This document shows positions 43,747 through 54,819 of a stretch of 64,000 nt of DNA, piece after piece. The stretch comes from Branchiostoma floridae (taxonomy: Eukaryota > Chordata > Leptocardii > Amphioxiformes > Branchiostomatidae): the NCBI RefSeq assembly GCF_000003815.2, contig NC_049997.1:3309962-3373961 (forward strand). The letters are read 5' to 3'. A model generated the notes under the pieces. It was not told the origin of the DNA. It did no database searches and saw only the letters and a list, made by a program, of their open reading frames with translations. Position numbers and translations under genes: made by a program. The number at the start of each line of letters is the position of its first letter. Position 1 is the first letter of the stretch.

Positions 43747-44763
43747 ATGTCCAGACAACAGGAGTTCATCTGTGGCCTCTCGCACGTGGTGACCATAGCA
43801 GTCCTCCCCAGACTGAACATGGAGGAGCTGATGTTTGAACTCAACAGGAGGATTCAAATCCTGGACAATGAGAACAGCATCAAGGACAGGCTGGTTAGTA
43901 TCCTTAGGGACGTGATGTTGGAGGAATACCGTGTGTTGGAAAGGACGTCAGAAAAGACAATACCTGAACAAGAGCGAGAGGCAGTAACAATGCATGAGAA
44001 CATTCCGACTATGTACGCCGAAACAACGTCATTAGAGACTTCAAGTCCAAATCCTTCCACCTCACTGCAAAGTGCTGAACTAGACATTGTGGCTTCTGGT
44101 GAACCGACTCCAAACCACGGTGACGTACGTATAAAGATGGAATGCCATGAGTCCGAGGATGATCAAATTGGGGAAAGTCTGAATCAGACTGAACGCTGTA
44201 CTACTGTGGCTGGATTCATCAACAGTGGACATGAAGAAAGTGAAACAACGAATAATGAAATGGCAACTTTGGATTTTTGTGAACCGACTCCAGGCCAGGA
44301 TTGTGAGAACAGGGTATCCATCCTTTCAAAGAAGAACACTGGAATAGGTTTCATGTGTGATGAATGTGGTTATAGGGCATGCGATAAATGCCGGCTTGAC
44401 GAACACATGAGAACACACACCGGCAAGAAACCGTTCAGGTGTAATGAATGCAATTATGAGACAGACTATGAAAGAAATGTAGTGAAGCATATGAAAAAGC
44501 ACGCTAGTGAAAAACCTTACAGATGGGAACTGTATGAATGCCAATCCCAACAAAATGCAGAAATTGAGAAACACATGATATGCCAGACTGGTGTGAAACC
44601 CTACAAATGTGAGGAATGTGACTACAGCACAGCTCGCAAGCCCGATTTTACTAGACACAGGAGGCGTCACACCGGTGAGAGACCCTACAGTTGTCAAGAG
44701 TGTGACTACAAGGCAAAACACAAGTTTAACCTTGCCAAGCATATGAGAATCAAACACCAGTGA
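43747..44763 (+). CDS. C2H2 zinc-finger protein (gene 1, intact)
   Basis: 338 residues from the ATG at 43747 (MSRQQEFICGL). This start follows an acceptor, cttcag, at 43741-43745; the ATG at 43726 lies before it. The N-terminus has a conserved domain shared with gene 2 (residues about 3-65, CGLSHVVTIAVLPRLNMEEL and on to RDVMLEEYR), rich in Leu and probably helical, family not recognised. An acidic, Ser/Thr-rich linker follows. Five C2H2 fingers end the protein: CDEC...HMRTH, CNEC...HMKKH, a degenerate third (first Cys and last His missing), CEEC...HRRRH, CQEC...HMRIKH, joined by TGxKPF/Y linkers. It is a likely nuclear DNA-binding protein. Decayed further fingers follow the stop. Confidence 0.85.
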   Translation: MSRQQEFICGLSHVVTIAVLPRLNMEELMFELNRRIQILDNENSIKDRLVSILRDVMLEEYRVLERTSEKTIPEQEREAVTMHENIPTMYAETTSLETSSPNPSTSLQSAELDIVASGEPTPNHGDVRIKMECHESEDDQIGESLNQTERCTTVAGFINSGHEESETTNNEMATLDFCEPTPGQDCENRVSILSKKNTGIGFMCDECGYRACDKCRLDEHMRTHTGKKPFRCNECNYETDYERNVVKHMKKHASEKPYRWELYECQSQQNAEIEKHMICQTGVKPYKCEECDYSTARKPDFTRHRRRHTGERPYSCQECDYKAKHKFNLAKHMRIKHQ

Positions 44764-44859
44764 AACTATTGTCAGTTACCAACCAGAAACAACATATCGT
44801 AGACATTTATTGTGTAAACTATGTTGTCCTATTTATCTTCTCTTGGAAACGTGCGATGT

Positions 44860-45060
44860 GCAAAGCTCCTGTAAAATCCCATAAGTGTGAGGACTGCGAC
44901 TTCAAAACAGTACATATACTAGTAAGCACTTTCTAGTTAGACATAGGAGGAGGGGGCACACCGACGAGAAACAGTACAGTTGTCAAGATTGTGACTGCAT
45001 ATGTACAACACAAATGACAAATTCAGCCTCATCAAGCATTTTTTAAAAGAAACAAAGACA
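44860..45060 (+). pseudogene. Degenerate extra zinc fingers after gene 1
   Basis: KSHKCEDCDFKTVH is followed by a stop, then in another frame HRRRGHTDEKQYSCQDCDC. These are remnants of two more finger units, now outside the reading frame. Confidence 0.6.
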
Positions 45061-45069
45061 CAATTTCAA

Positions 45070-45955
45070 CAGTACTGTACTCGGCATGTATTCTTGTACA
45101 TGTATTATTTTCCAGTTAGGTTTGATACTTTATGCCTGCATTTCTTCGTACTTACGACCAGCAGTAAAGCTAAACATTGGCAGTTATTTTGTACTTCTGT
45201 GTCAATTTATTAAGAAGAATGAAGCTAATCATTGGCCAGTCTGTGCCTTTAACACAAGCTCTCACTGTCCATGGCCTTTCAAAGCCTCTTGCAAAATTTC
45301 ATAATTTTGACTATGACAGAGTCACCTAGAAGGAATAAAGACGGCTCATAGATTTCTAATATAGATAGGTCAAGAAGCAGACGAGGCAGAGGCGCTCTAG
45401 TTGAAGGACGTAGCTTTACATGTAGATGCTGTCGTAGTTTTAGATACTGTTGTGTGTAGCTTAGGAAACGTAATAAAAGGAGTTCTCCAGTTGTTTTTTT
45501 TTTCAACCTTTATTTAACCTTGATTTCAGGGTTGGAGGAGGTCAGAGGTCTAAATACCTTCTAAATACAATGCAGTACACAAAAGATACAATTCAACATT
45601 CCATAAATACTTTCGTATTCAACACAATATCAGTTCATCTCATAGTCCATAGTTACATAATTTCTAGTCAAGTCAAGTTCTTAAACGACGATAAAGAGGG
45701 CGCCTGCCTCAAGTTCTGCCTCAGACTATTCCACAGAACTGTGCCTGAATACATTATAGATCTTCGAAACGCTTCTCTGTGGACCATGGGTAAGTATAGT
45801 TATGTGTTGCTGTGAGTTGGTTTCCTGACGACGACAAAGCGCGTTTGGATAATGAACAATTCTTTGTTACTATGAAGATACACTGTAAGTCCAATAGCTG
45901 TTCATGATTCACCGTCACCATGGACGTCTCCAACACCATGGTAACAGACAGTTCT
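45070..45955. other. Non-coding stretch between zinc-finger gene 1 and SINE
   Basis: AT-rich with scattered ORFs under 90 codons and no recognisable domain. ttttttttcaacctttattt at 45494 looks like an inverted retroposon tail. Confidence 0.35.
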
Positions 45956-45964
45956 CCGTCGTGG

Positions 45965-46265
45965 TAGCGTGCGTAGTCCAGTGGTTAGCGGCCCTATCTC
46001 TGGAGCTAGAAGCTGTGAGTTCCATTCCGGCTGTGTCGGTCACCCGATACATGTATGCACGCTTACCGGAAAGGGTTGCAGTCCTTAGGACGGGACGTTA
46101 AGCCATGGTCCACTTTTCATTGTGCTTGTCGAAAAGAGCTAGGGGATTTCTCCGTATGATAAACCTGTAAATACTGTACACAGCGTCTGTCCTCTCTGAC
46201 ACGATTAGCGGAAGACTTTTCAGTGAGCTAAAAGTGGATCGAGATCACTTTCCTTTCAATCTGAC
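45965..46265 (+). mobile_element. tRNA-derived SINE
   Basis: A tRNA-like head (gcgtagtccagtggttagcg, B-box-like gagttccattcc) followed by a body shared with 20370-20605 (cattgtgcttgtcgaaaaga, cactttcctttcaa). Confidence 0.75.
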
Positions 46266-46514
46266 AGTGTTCCCTGTAAGTACATATGCACAAACCAACA
46301 TGATCAAGAGTTGCTCTAGTCCCGACTCAGCGGTGTTGTCTAAAAATCTAGGAAAAGTACTAGTAATTGAAGGTCTGCTTGACGAAAAACTTAGTCAGGC
46401 TAAGTATAGGTAATTTATGAGGTTTTGATAACAAATTGTTGGAGTAGTATCATTTCTTGCCGCAGTACGTCAAGGAAAATGGTCACAACCCCGTCAATCA
46501 TAAAAGCCAGAAAT

Positions 46515-46767
46515 ACTAATGAGAATACTTGAGAATAACAACGCTGTAGACCGACGCCTGGCCATTGTCGGTCATTTGATGCGTCACGACGAGAGGCCGG
46601 AAGGGTTCTTCTCTGGCGGCCTGACGTCAAGAGAAGACGCGGCCAACCATCCCTGACCCTTAAGAGGGTGATTGAGGAAGATGTTGGCCTCCAAGACGGA
46701 GACCTCCTGTCTGTCATGAGCGACAGAGTCGTCTGGAAGACCTTTATAGTGTCACCTGATGGATGAC
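46515..46767 (+). pseudogene. LINE C-terminal fragment with frameshift
   Basis: DRRLAIVGHLMRHDERPEG is followed by a frameshift into RRGQPSLTLKRVIEEDVGLQ and then SDRVVWKTF and a stop. The GHL-R...RGxPxLT...DR..W pattern is the C-terminus of many non-LTR retrotransposon ORF2 proteins. Confidence 0.7.
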
Positions 46768-46857
46768 TGAACTGAAGTTGAACATTTCTTGTAGCAACTA
46801 TTGATAAAAAAAACTAATTACAAAGTTGACGAAGATTTAAGCTTATCATATCCAAAT

Positions 46858-46858
<1 letters not shown>

Positions 46859-46921
<63 letters not shown>

Positions 46922-46960
46922 GTGTGTGTGTGGAGAGAGAGAGAGAGAGAGAGAGTTTCT
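46859..46960. repeat. TA/GT/GA compound microsatellite
   Basis: About 29 TA units, then tgtgtgtgtg, then a run of ga. Confidence 0.95.
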
Positions 46961-47116
46961 GTTGTGTTTATGTCTGTCTGTGTGCTTGAACTTCCAGCAT
47001 ACCGGTAACTCAAGAGCCCCTTGGCATTGGGAAGACAAAGGTCAAGGTCGATTTTAGGCCCTTGTTTCGTTAGTGTGAAAGATTGTACATGTACTTGAGC
47101 TGACTTCTTAAGATCT

Positions 47117-47260
47117 TGGGTACCGTCCTCCTTCTATCAGGACTCCTTGCACTCGCTGCCCTACAAAAATATTTCTATCGGGGCTCCTTACACTTTCTGT
47201 GCAAGTGCAAGTGCAAGTGCAAGTGCACTTATCCCCGGTAGAAATAGAATGGTACCCAGG
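47117..47260. mobile_element. Small inverted-repeat element
   Basis: gggtaccgtcctccttctat at the left is roughly inverted as gtagaaatagaatggtaccc at the right. The interior has a (gtgcaa)n run at 47200-47229. Confidence 0.5.
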
Positions 47261-47269
47261 CTAGAGGCC

Positions 47270-48340
47270 GTCGTGAGTGCAAATAAAGTGGCTACAGACC
47301 TCAGACACGAAAAATAATTCAGCTAAGTGAAGGGAACACATCTTACGATGAGCTCTGCGGATTGAACTTTGGGTTTGTGGCAGACCAAAAAAATAGAAAA
47401 TCTAACTACACATGTAATGACTATAAGATCGATTATTTCTAAAAGTTGTTCTTCTCACACTGCTTTCCAATTAGTCTCCCTTGCATTTTTGCGTGGCCGC
47501 TGGAAACATTTTCTTTGCTATTCTTTTAATTTTAGTTGGTGGGTAGCCGGTTTCTTCACCTGTAGCTTTAATTCTACCACCTGCTTTTAATAATACCTTT
47601 TGTCTATATTGTACACATGGGAAAGGGGTTCAGCTGACAGTCAAGAACATTACATTATGTATTTAGTACAATACAGCAGCTTTAAGATAACCTACCATGG
47701 ATCGTGGCATGAGTTTCCTCTGAGTGTTCATTCGGACATCCATTGAAGGTAAGATAGGGTATTTGGCCCCAGTATTTTCAATGTAAGGTATATTAGACAA
47801 ACCAAGTTAACTGGAGAAGGAATGTCCCATGTCGCAAAGCAGCCACGTGACGCGATGTGACCTGTCGTCATGTGACATCACAGGCGGCCTCACTTTTCTT
47901 CAACTCCTTTGATGGTAGGACACTTTTTTCGTTTGCTGCAATGATACCGATTCACAATATGGCGATAATACTATGCGTTTTATGACGAGTAATTTCACAT
48001 TTTGCGTCTTATCTGTAGCTTAATAATGAGCTATATTTCGGAAAATACGATATACAAATTTACACGAGTTTCACGGAATTGCTAGTGAACATAGCCGGCG
48101 TGACATAGCAGTTACTAGAGACATAGCCAGTGTTCCAAGATTGCGTCGTTCGAACCGTCTGTGGATAGTCCTTTGTTCTACACTCCATAGTTCCGTACGA
48201 GCATTCATACGTCTTTCTGGGATGGTATTCCGAACTGTGAATAACCTGGCTTTATTTGCTAAAGTCACGAATTTGTGTAGAAAGAAGGAAACGATAAGGA
48301 ACAACAGTTTAGCGTAATTCGAAAGAACATCAAATTTACC
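47270..48340. other. Non-coding stretch
   Basis: No gene or clear element recognised. ORFs of 73-93 codons have no domain. Confidence 0.35.
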
Positions 48341-48374
48341 GTCATTGCTCACATTTCGGGGAATAGCTATAAAC

Positions 48375-48905
48375 TATAAAGCTTTCAATCAAATGTCCAC
48401 CACAGCACCCGTCATCTTTTTTTCCGAGCGACGCCGCATTAAACATTCAGTAGTAATTATACCACCGCTTCCTACTGTACTCAATCTTCAGTTTTCTCTC
48501 AGCCACGTTTTTCTTGTTAACAAAAATTACGGCATTTCCTTAGAAGACAGGCTTTTCATTGACGCCGTACTATAATTATAATTTGAATCGAACGACGACC
48601 GTGTTGGCGGGCAATTGAATTAAGCACTAGCATCTTCCTGTGGTTTACAATAGTACGCTGAAATCCAACATGGCACCGATGACGGCAAGTGAGAAGCCTG
48701 TATATGAAGAATTTCTTCACAACGTAAAATACTAGTAGAAAGATTTCTATCAAATGTCCACCATTCATTCGTTCACCCCATTCGCCATTTTGCCCGGGCA
48801 ACGCCGTATTGAACATCAGTAGTAATTTCACCACAGTTTCCTACTGTCTTCGCTGTTTCTCTCAGCCACGTTTTTAGTAACAAAGGGCATTTTGATAGAA
48901 TGACA
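48375..48905 (+). repeat. Diverged tandem duplication
   Basis: 48388-48560 and 48749-48905 share atcaaatgtccacca, cgccgtattgaacat, agtaattt(a)accac and tctctcagccacgttttt in order, about 360 bp apart. Confidence 0.65.
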
Positions 48906-50370
48906 ATTTTATTTCTCATCGCAAGTATCTCCATAGTCTATATAGTCGCCCTACGGAGTAACGCACCAGCGTGACATATTGTTTGTTCGCATTGAGATTC
49001 AAAGTTTGCCGATAATACCACGTGTTATTTTACTTGAATGCGTGCAATTTGCATTTACTTGAGCTCTACGGAGGCGTTCTGTTTTTACTAACTAGCCCAA
49101 ACAAGCGCACTATCCGTGATGAAAGTAGTACAAAGCTACGCATACAAAAGCTACTTGTCATGTTCACAATGTTGACAAATGTTTTTCAGATAAAGTATAT
49201 TGACGCAAACAACAATGGCTGGACCATCATCATCATCATCATCACCACTTCACCCCTGGCCCCCTTGAATGTGTCTCAAATCAACAGTGAGTATTTCTTT
49301 ACTTATTTTATTTCTAAACTAGCCAAGAATGTTATATATAGTTATTGATTAATTTATTGCATTATATTGTATTGTTTCTTGTTACGGATTCTCTGTATGT
49401 AAGTCCGCATTTCTGTAGGTTCTGCCGCTACCAGCCCAAAGCTGCCTAGGTAGACCCTTGTAATGACTTGTTTCATTGTCACTAAAGAAAGAAAGAATAT
49501 TAATCCTTTGTTCGGTCTACCAAACTTTTGTATTGCATATTACCAGTACACCTATTCTCTATATACTATTCGCTATATCTATTTTGCTATACTCCCTACA
49601 ACCTGCACAGTAGTGTAGGATTGAAGACACCACGTAATGTTAACGTTTCTAAAAGGCATCAAAATTAATGGACCAAACCCGAATGTCGGGGATCTGGCAC
49701 TCTGGTAAAATGCTTTTGCACTGTTATACTGTTTAGCAGCCGATTTAGCCGATGTAGCCCATTTCCAATTACTAATCATCAATTAGGCCTGCTGTGGCTT
49801 GTTAATTAAATCCGGTAAATTTTGATTGGTTTTGTAAAAATGTAAGATTTTGCAAGACAGTAGGTAAGGACACTCACTCCGGTAGAGGTGTATATAATGT
49901 TGTTGTTTTTTGCTAAACTAAGAATCCCGACTTTGCCATGACAGTTAATATGTGTTTAACTAATAAATTACGCCTATTAGCTTTCAAAAGGGAGCGACAG
50001 CTAGCCAGAAATGTGTTTGAGAGGACGCAGAAGTGATTTCGATAATGCTGTACTTCTTCCCCCGCCCACACGTACAATGGTACAGTCTGGCCCCCTGTCC
50101 CCGGCCTACTGTCCCCGGCCTGTCTTCCCCGGCACCGCTCCTTACCCAGATGGCTAAAGCATGGTACCGTTATATCGGCATGCGTGTTAGCTTCGTTCCG
50201 CTAGGGAGCGCTTGTGCACGGTCCATTGTAAGTCCGCTGGTAGTAGTGATGTGTGTTCTCTCTCATGATCTCATAAGTGTTGAGTGAGTGCGCTGATAGT
50301 GATGTGTACAAAGCAATCAACAACCTTGTAGCAATTCCTGTGGACAATGCATTACCTCACTAGGAACACA
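48906..50370. other. Non-coding stretch
   Basis: It contains a cat trinucleotide run at 49228-49243 and AT-rich sequence. No gene is supported. Confidence 0.35.
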
Positions 50371-50379
50371 AACACATCA

Positions 50380-51070
50380 GTGACCCTAACCTTTAATTTC
50401 CTCTGACCTAAGTTCGAGTACTCGTCGAACTGGTTTTCCCGCACGTGGCTTTGCCGGGTGTGCCGACGTTTTTAAGGTGAATAAAGTTCAAAGTTCTGCA
50501 TGAGTCAGACATATAATATTCTTCCCGGCCATATAAAATTTGTCAGGACTTATTCGGGCGTCAAGCAGAGGAAGAACTATTTCTACCCACCGTCTCTATT
50601 CGGTTATCAAGCACTGAGGTAGGGCAAGGACGTTATATCAACGTCCTTGGATAGATATAGTATAGCCCTTTTTACTGGAGGTTACTGTGGGGAAAGGGTC
50701 CCCCTAGGGCCCCGTTATACCCCTGTCACATTATCCACGATCTTCAGGCGTATCGATTTAGATCGGCCATATTTAAGATCGACCGATAGGGTTGCGCGTA
50801 TTTTTCACCTGAAAACCGTCCCTGTCACACATAAGCCATACTTTGTACCTTGTACTGTTGTTGTGCAATACAGTTACTATTATAAGCGAGGCTCGGGTGA
50901 TTGCCGCAGACTCTTCGTCCGATCGATTTTCGCGTAATGTGACAGGGGTATTACCAGGCTGTTTTAGGGCAGACGAAGCTTAATTTGGTCGCCGGGATAA
51001 TATTTCGCTTCCGGTAGGAGCTTTCCGCTGTAGGAGTTTAATTAGCCAACCACAACTAAGGATACATACA
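50380..51070 (+). promoter_or_regulatory. Upstream block of zinc-finger gene 2, paralogous to 40690-41150
   Basis: It shares gaagaactatttctacccac and ggtaggagctt...tttaattagccaacca with locus 1. A TATA-like catataaaa lies at 50530. A donor-like GAG|GTAGGG at 50619 matches the position of the donor in locus 1. It is split by the MITE at 50718-50950. Confidence 0.5.
50718..50950. mobile_element. 233-bp MITE, TTA target duplication
   Basis: TIRs tacccctgtcacatta and taatgtgacaggggta, with tta on both sides (50715-50717, 50951-50953). The 3-bp TTA fits PIF/Harbinger. The element is missing from locus 1. Confidence 0.8.
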
Positions 51071-51263
51071 ATTTTGTTTGCGAAGCATCAGCTCTAGCAG
51101 AAATTAGAATTGTCCATAATTTCGACGTTTTTGCATTTTGCGACTTGCAGCCGCAAAATGCCTTCTGGCCAGTGTAGTCGCCGTTGTGATGTTGAAATGA
51201 ACGGACCTGTTCAATCCATGCCAAACATTTGTATACCTGTTAAAACAGGCATTTCTTCAACGT

Positions 51264-51335
51264 GTTCGCACTAGCGCAGTGGTAAAGTTTACGCATTCTA
51301 AACCAATGCACCCGGTTCGAATCCGGGGAGGTAGA
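51264..51335 (+). repeat. tRNA-like sequence
   Basis: A box tagcgcagtggtaa and perfect B box ggttcgaatcc at 51314-51324. A T-arm stem cccgg/ccggg and an anticodon-type stem gcatt/aatgc around ctaaacc can be drawn. The acceptor stem does not pair, so a pseudogene or SINE head is likelier than a tRNA gene. Confidence 0.45.
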
Positions 51336-51520
51336 TTTTTTTCAACTTTTTCTTTTCTTTTTTACATCCATTAAAATACTAATTTTTACATCCACTTGGC
51401 CACACCAATTTGTTTCTTTGGTTAACGGATTCGCCGCTTCGTTTTTTTGCCGAATAGAAATAAAAATTAAAAAAAAAAAAACTTAAAAATGCCCCGCAAC
51501 AGAGCTCACTCAAAAACAGG

Positions 51521-51731
51521 CAATGTGTAGTGAAATTTGCTGCAGTTCACGCAAATTTTAACAGGTGGCGTCTAGATCTGCTGCAGTTCAGGCACATATG
51601 TGAATCTCTCCATGCGCCAATATCAGGTTTAGTTACTCTGTTCTATTTATATGACATTCTAATAACTAGAAGAAAACGTTCACACACGCAAACATTGGCA
51701 AAATGCCAGCTTTTTTAAAAGCACTTGTTTT
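51521..51731 (+). repeat. 211-bp direct repeat, left copy
   Basis: Nearly identical to 54820-55030 (aatgtgtagtgaaatttgct, gtggcgtctagatctgctgc, caaacattggcaaaatgcca). The two copies bracket zinc-finger gene 2. Confidence 0.9.
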
Positions 51732-51975
51732 TTTACTTCCCTATCATGAGTATACGTGTATAGCTATAACGTCCATTTCATATCACGTGATCTTTTGTCT
51801 TTTATGTCCTTCAGCATGTCCAAACAACAGGAGTTCATCTGTGGCCTCTCACACAAGGTGACCATAGCAGTCCTCCCCAGACTGAATATGGATGAGCTGA
51901 TGTTTGAACTCAACAGAAGGATTCAAAACTTGTACCAAGAGAACAGCGTCAAGGACAGGCTGGTCAGTATCCTTA

Positions 51976-52856
51976 TGCCTAGGTTACACATAGCCGAATT
52001 GGCTCCCCGACTCTCTCCCGACTATGTTTAGGAGTGATTCGGGAGCTAGTCGGCTGTAGTCGGCTGGCGTTCGGCTGAGTCGGCTGCGTTCGGCTGGGCG
52101 TTCGGCTGAGTCGGCTGGTGTTCGGCTGCTCCATCCGAATGTTTTGACCATTTCAAAACATTCGGCTCTGAACGGCAACTCTGGAATGGGTCGGCTGGTG
52201 TTCGGCACGGTCGGCTAGTGTTCGGTTGGTGTTCGGGAGTAAGTCAGCAGTCAAATTAAATATTAACCACGCCATAAACATTGCTAATTTACTGCCAGAT
52301 TGTTTCCAACTTACCAATGATTCACCCCAAGACCTTAGACAAATCTCTGCTAACTCATTCCCAAGCAAAAAGACTATTGCCAGAACGTAGACGAATCACT
52401 CCCGAACTTCACACGACCGACATCCAGCCAAAAGCAAAAAGACCCATAAATGCCGCACTGGAACTATATGTGATCTAAATTTGATCTCTTGGTGATGTTT
52501 ACAAATAGAACAAAGGGCATTCTTGATTAAAAACGAAAATGAGCACTCTTTTGAAAATCGCTGATTAATATATCTATTTCAAGTCGAAAAAGGGTCGGCA
52601 ATCGGTTGGGGATCAGTCAGGAGTGATTCGGCAGTCTGCGGCTAGAGGTCGGGATGGTTGGGAATAGGTTAGTTAGCATTTGGGACACAGTCGGGAGAAA
52701 GTCATCAACTGGTCGGGAGGTGTTCGGGACATGTTCGGCACTAAAAAATAGGCGTGGCCTAAACTGGTCAGACTACTCCCGTACTACTGCCGACTTGGGT
52801 CGGCTAAGAGTCGGCTAGTGTTCGGGAGCCAAAGTCGGCTATGTGTAACCTAGGCA
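51976..52856. mobile_element. 881-bp DNA element inside zinc-finger gene 2
   Basis: TIRs tgcctaggttacacatagcc and ggctatgtgtaacctaggca. It is flanked by tta (51973-51975) and taa (52857-52859), where the intact paralogue has a single tta in atccttaggg. This implies a 3-bp target duplication with one later change, Harbinger-like. The ends hold minisatellite-like ggctg(a/c)gttc and gtcggctggtgttcg runs. No transposase. Confidence 0.85.
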
Positions 52857-53161
52857 TAAGGGACGTGATGTTGGAGGAATACCGTCAGCTGGAAAGGAAT
52901 TCAGAAGTGTCTGAAAAAGAACAGGATGTGATGTTGGAGGAGTATGGTCAGTTGGAAAGGAAGTCAGAAGTACGCATGCCTGGAAAAGAACAAGAGACAA
53001 TCATTATGCAAAAGAATACCCCAAAGGCGTATTTAGAAACAATGCCAGCAGAGGCATTTACTTCTGACACCTCACTACAAAGTTCTGGATTAGACATTGT
53101 GAACAGCAAAAACAACGATAACAGCAAGAAAAACAACGATAACAGCAACTAAGATGTTACT

Positions 53162-53830
53162 ATGGCAACTGAGGATGGCGCAGATAAAGGCTATCATGAT
53201 GAGCTTAACATGGACACTCCTACTTACAGCACACAAGTCCCTGATGCAGCTAACTCAACAAGTGAACATCATGCTGATGACAGAGGGACTGGTTTGATTT
53301 ATGGTCAGCATAAGAAAAGTCCAAAAGTGAATATTGAGGAGGCGCCTCCCGCTTCTTGTAAACCGACCCCAGACCGGACATGTAAGAACAGGGTTCTTTC
53401 TGATAAGAACTCTGAAGAAAGGTGTGATGTCCGCAGACGTAAAACATCGAATGAACGTGAATTCTCCCAGCATAGAAAACGACACAAAGGAGAAAAGCCT
53501 TTCATGTGTGGCGAATATGGTTACAGGGCATTCTGCAAATGTCGGCTTGTCGAACACATGAGAACACACTCCGGTGAGAAACCGTTCAAGTGTAACCAAT
53601 GTCATTATCAGGCGTCATGTAAAAGGTGGCTAGTGGAGCATATGAAAAAACACAGTGACAAAGAACCTTACAGCTGTGACATATGTAAATACAAGACCTA
53701 CAAAATGGCACACATGGAGAGACATATGATGTACCACGCTGGTGTGAAACCCTATAAGTGTGAGGAATGTGACTACAGGACAGTAGCAAAGTCCGATATT
53801 ATCAGACACGTGAGGCGTAAACACCCGTGA
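53162..53830 (+). CDS. Four-finger C2H2 frame, possible surviving product of gene 2
   Basis: A 222-codon open frame starting MATEDGADKGYHDEL, downstream of the stop at 53152 and in the same frame. It keeps four finger units, the first lacking one Cys, with KPF/KPY linkers. It would lack the N-terminal domain. Whether it is translated cannot be told from sequence. Confidence 0.45.
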   Translation: MATEDGADKGYHDELNMDTPTYSTQVPDAANSTSEHHADDRGTGLIYGQHKKSPKVNIEEAPPASCKPTPDRTCKNRVLSDKNSEERCDVRRRKTSNEREFSQHRKRHKGEKPFMCGEYGYRAFCKCRLVEHMRTHSGEKPFKCNQCHYQASCKRWLVEHMKKHSDKEPYSCDICKYKTYKMAHMERHMMYHAGVKPYKCEECDYRTVAKSDIIRHVRRKHP

Positions 53831-53859
53831 GAGATACCTCACATGAGTGTGACTACAAT

Positions 53860-54035
53860 TTGGCGGTAGCGGGAAAGACTGGTGCTACCGTGAATTCAAA
53901 ACCACCGCGAAAAGCGATGCACTGTAGTCTCTTACTGCCATGGGAAAATGTTCGCGGTGGTTTAAGTTCGTGATGAAGCGGCCACCACGAAAACCGAAAA
54001 CATTAAACCACCGCGAAAGTTTCTGCATTTACAGT
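53860..54035. mobile_element. MITE-like insertion in a decayed finger after gene 2
   Basis: The repeated motif aaaccaccgcgaaa occurs in both orientations, and the right end is gcatttacagta. The sequence before it (gagtgtgactacaa) and after it (YYERDSLVKHMRNKH frame) are two halves of one lost zinc finger. Confidence 0.6.
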
Positions 54036-54819
54036 ATTATGAAAGGGACAGCCTCGTCAAGCATATGAGAAACAAGCACAAATGAACAAAAATAAATCAG
54101 TTTCAACTTCCGTAAATGAAACGTCGCGATCATTTCGTGCAACAATGATTGATGGAAAACTAATTACTAGTATGCGTTTGTCCATGATACTTTGTTCCTG
54201 AGAACGTTTTCTTCTAAAACATGAATTTGTAGTTGACTTCTAATGATTTGGCATAAAGTTTGTGTTTTCGTATGTATTAACAATCAAGGGAGTAAAAGTA
54301 CAACGAATGTAAACAACCGTTGACTGTAGTAGTAGTCAGATGGGAAGTACTCTTGTATTGAATTTTGTTAACATATATAATAGTATAACAAACTGTGTGT
54401 TTCAGCAAGTGCCGACTGCAATAAAGCTGAACTCTGGCAAAGCTTCTGTAGTCATGTGTTGATATATTAGGCCACAACGAGTAAATCTTTTGGATATCAG
54501 CGCACTGCGCATTAATGTTTGCCTGATTTCTTTTTCTGCATTTTTCTGGAGAAAAGGCCAGCAAAAATTTTGCTAAACCATAGGACTAAACATCTTGTCC
54601 ATTCTATCAGCTAGCCTTAATTTGTCTTATCTTCACCTCCAGTGAGCCTATAAGAGACAATCATCGCCATTTCAGTTATGTTTTAGTGCCATTTTATTGA
54701 CCATGAGACCCGTTACCATCGAGAGCAGATCCTCTGACAAGCATAAAATTCTGATTGATCAGGGACGTTACTGGTTGACATGTAACGTTAGCCATTTTGC
54801 ATTTTGCGACTTGCAGTCG

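Larger units (their letters stand above)
51816..53830 (+). pseudogene. C2H2 zinc-finger gene 2, broken by a transposon and a stop
   Basis: A paralogue of gene 1. The start at 51816 (MSKQQEFICGLSHKV) follows an acceptor, cttcag. The conserved N-terminal domain runs to LVSIL at about 51975, is cut by the element at 51976-52856, and resumes as RDVMLEEYRQLERNS at 52859. The DVMLEEY..LERKSE segment is duplicated. A TAA at 53150-53152 ends this part in an Asn-rich stretch. The same frame continues from the ATG at 53162 to 53830 with fingers: CGEY...HMRTH (second Cys lost), CNQC...HMKKH, CDIC...HMMYH, CEEC...HVRRKH. The 53162-53830 part could be translated alone as a 222-residue protein, or the element could be spliced out. 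I call it a probable pseudogene. Confidence 0.65.

Noticed and set aside
46801-47038. ORFs on both strands over 46801-47038
   Set aside because: They are produced by the TA/GT/GA microsatellite (Tyr-Ile repeats).
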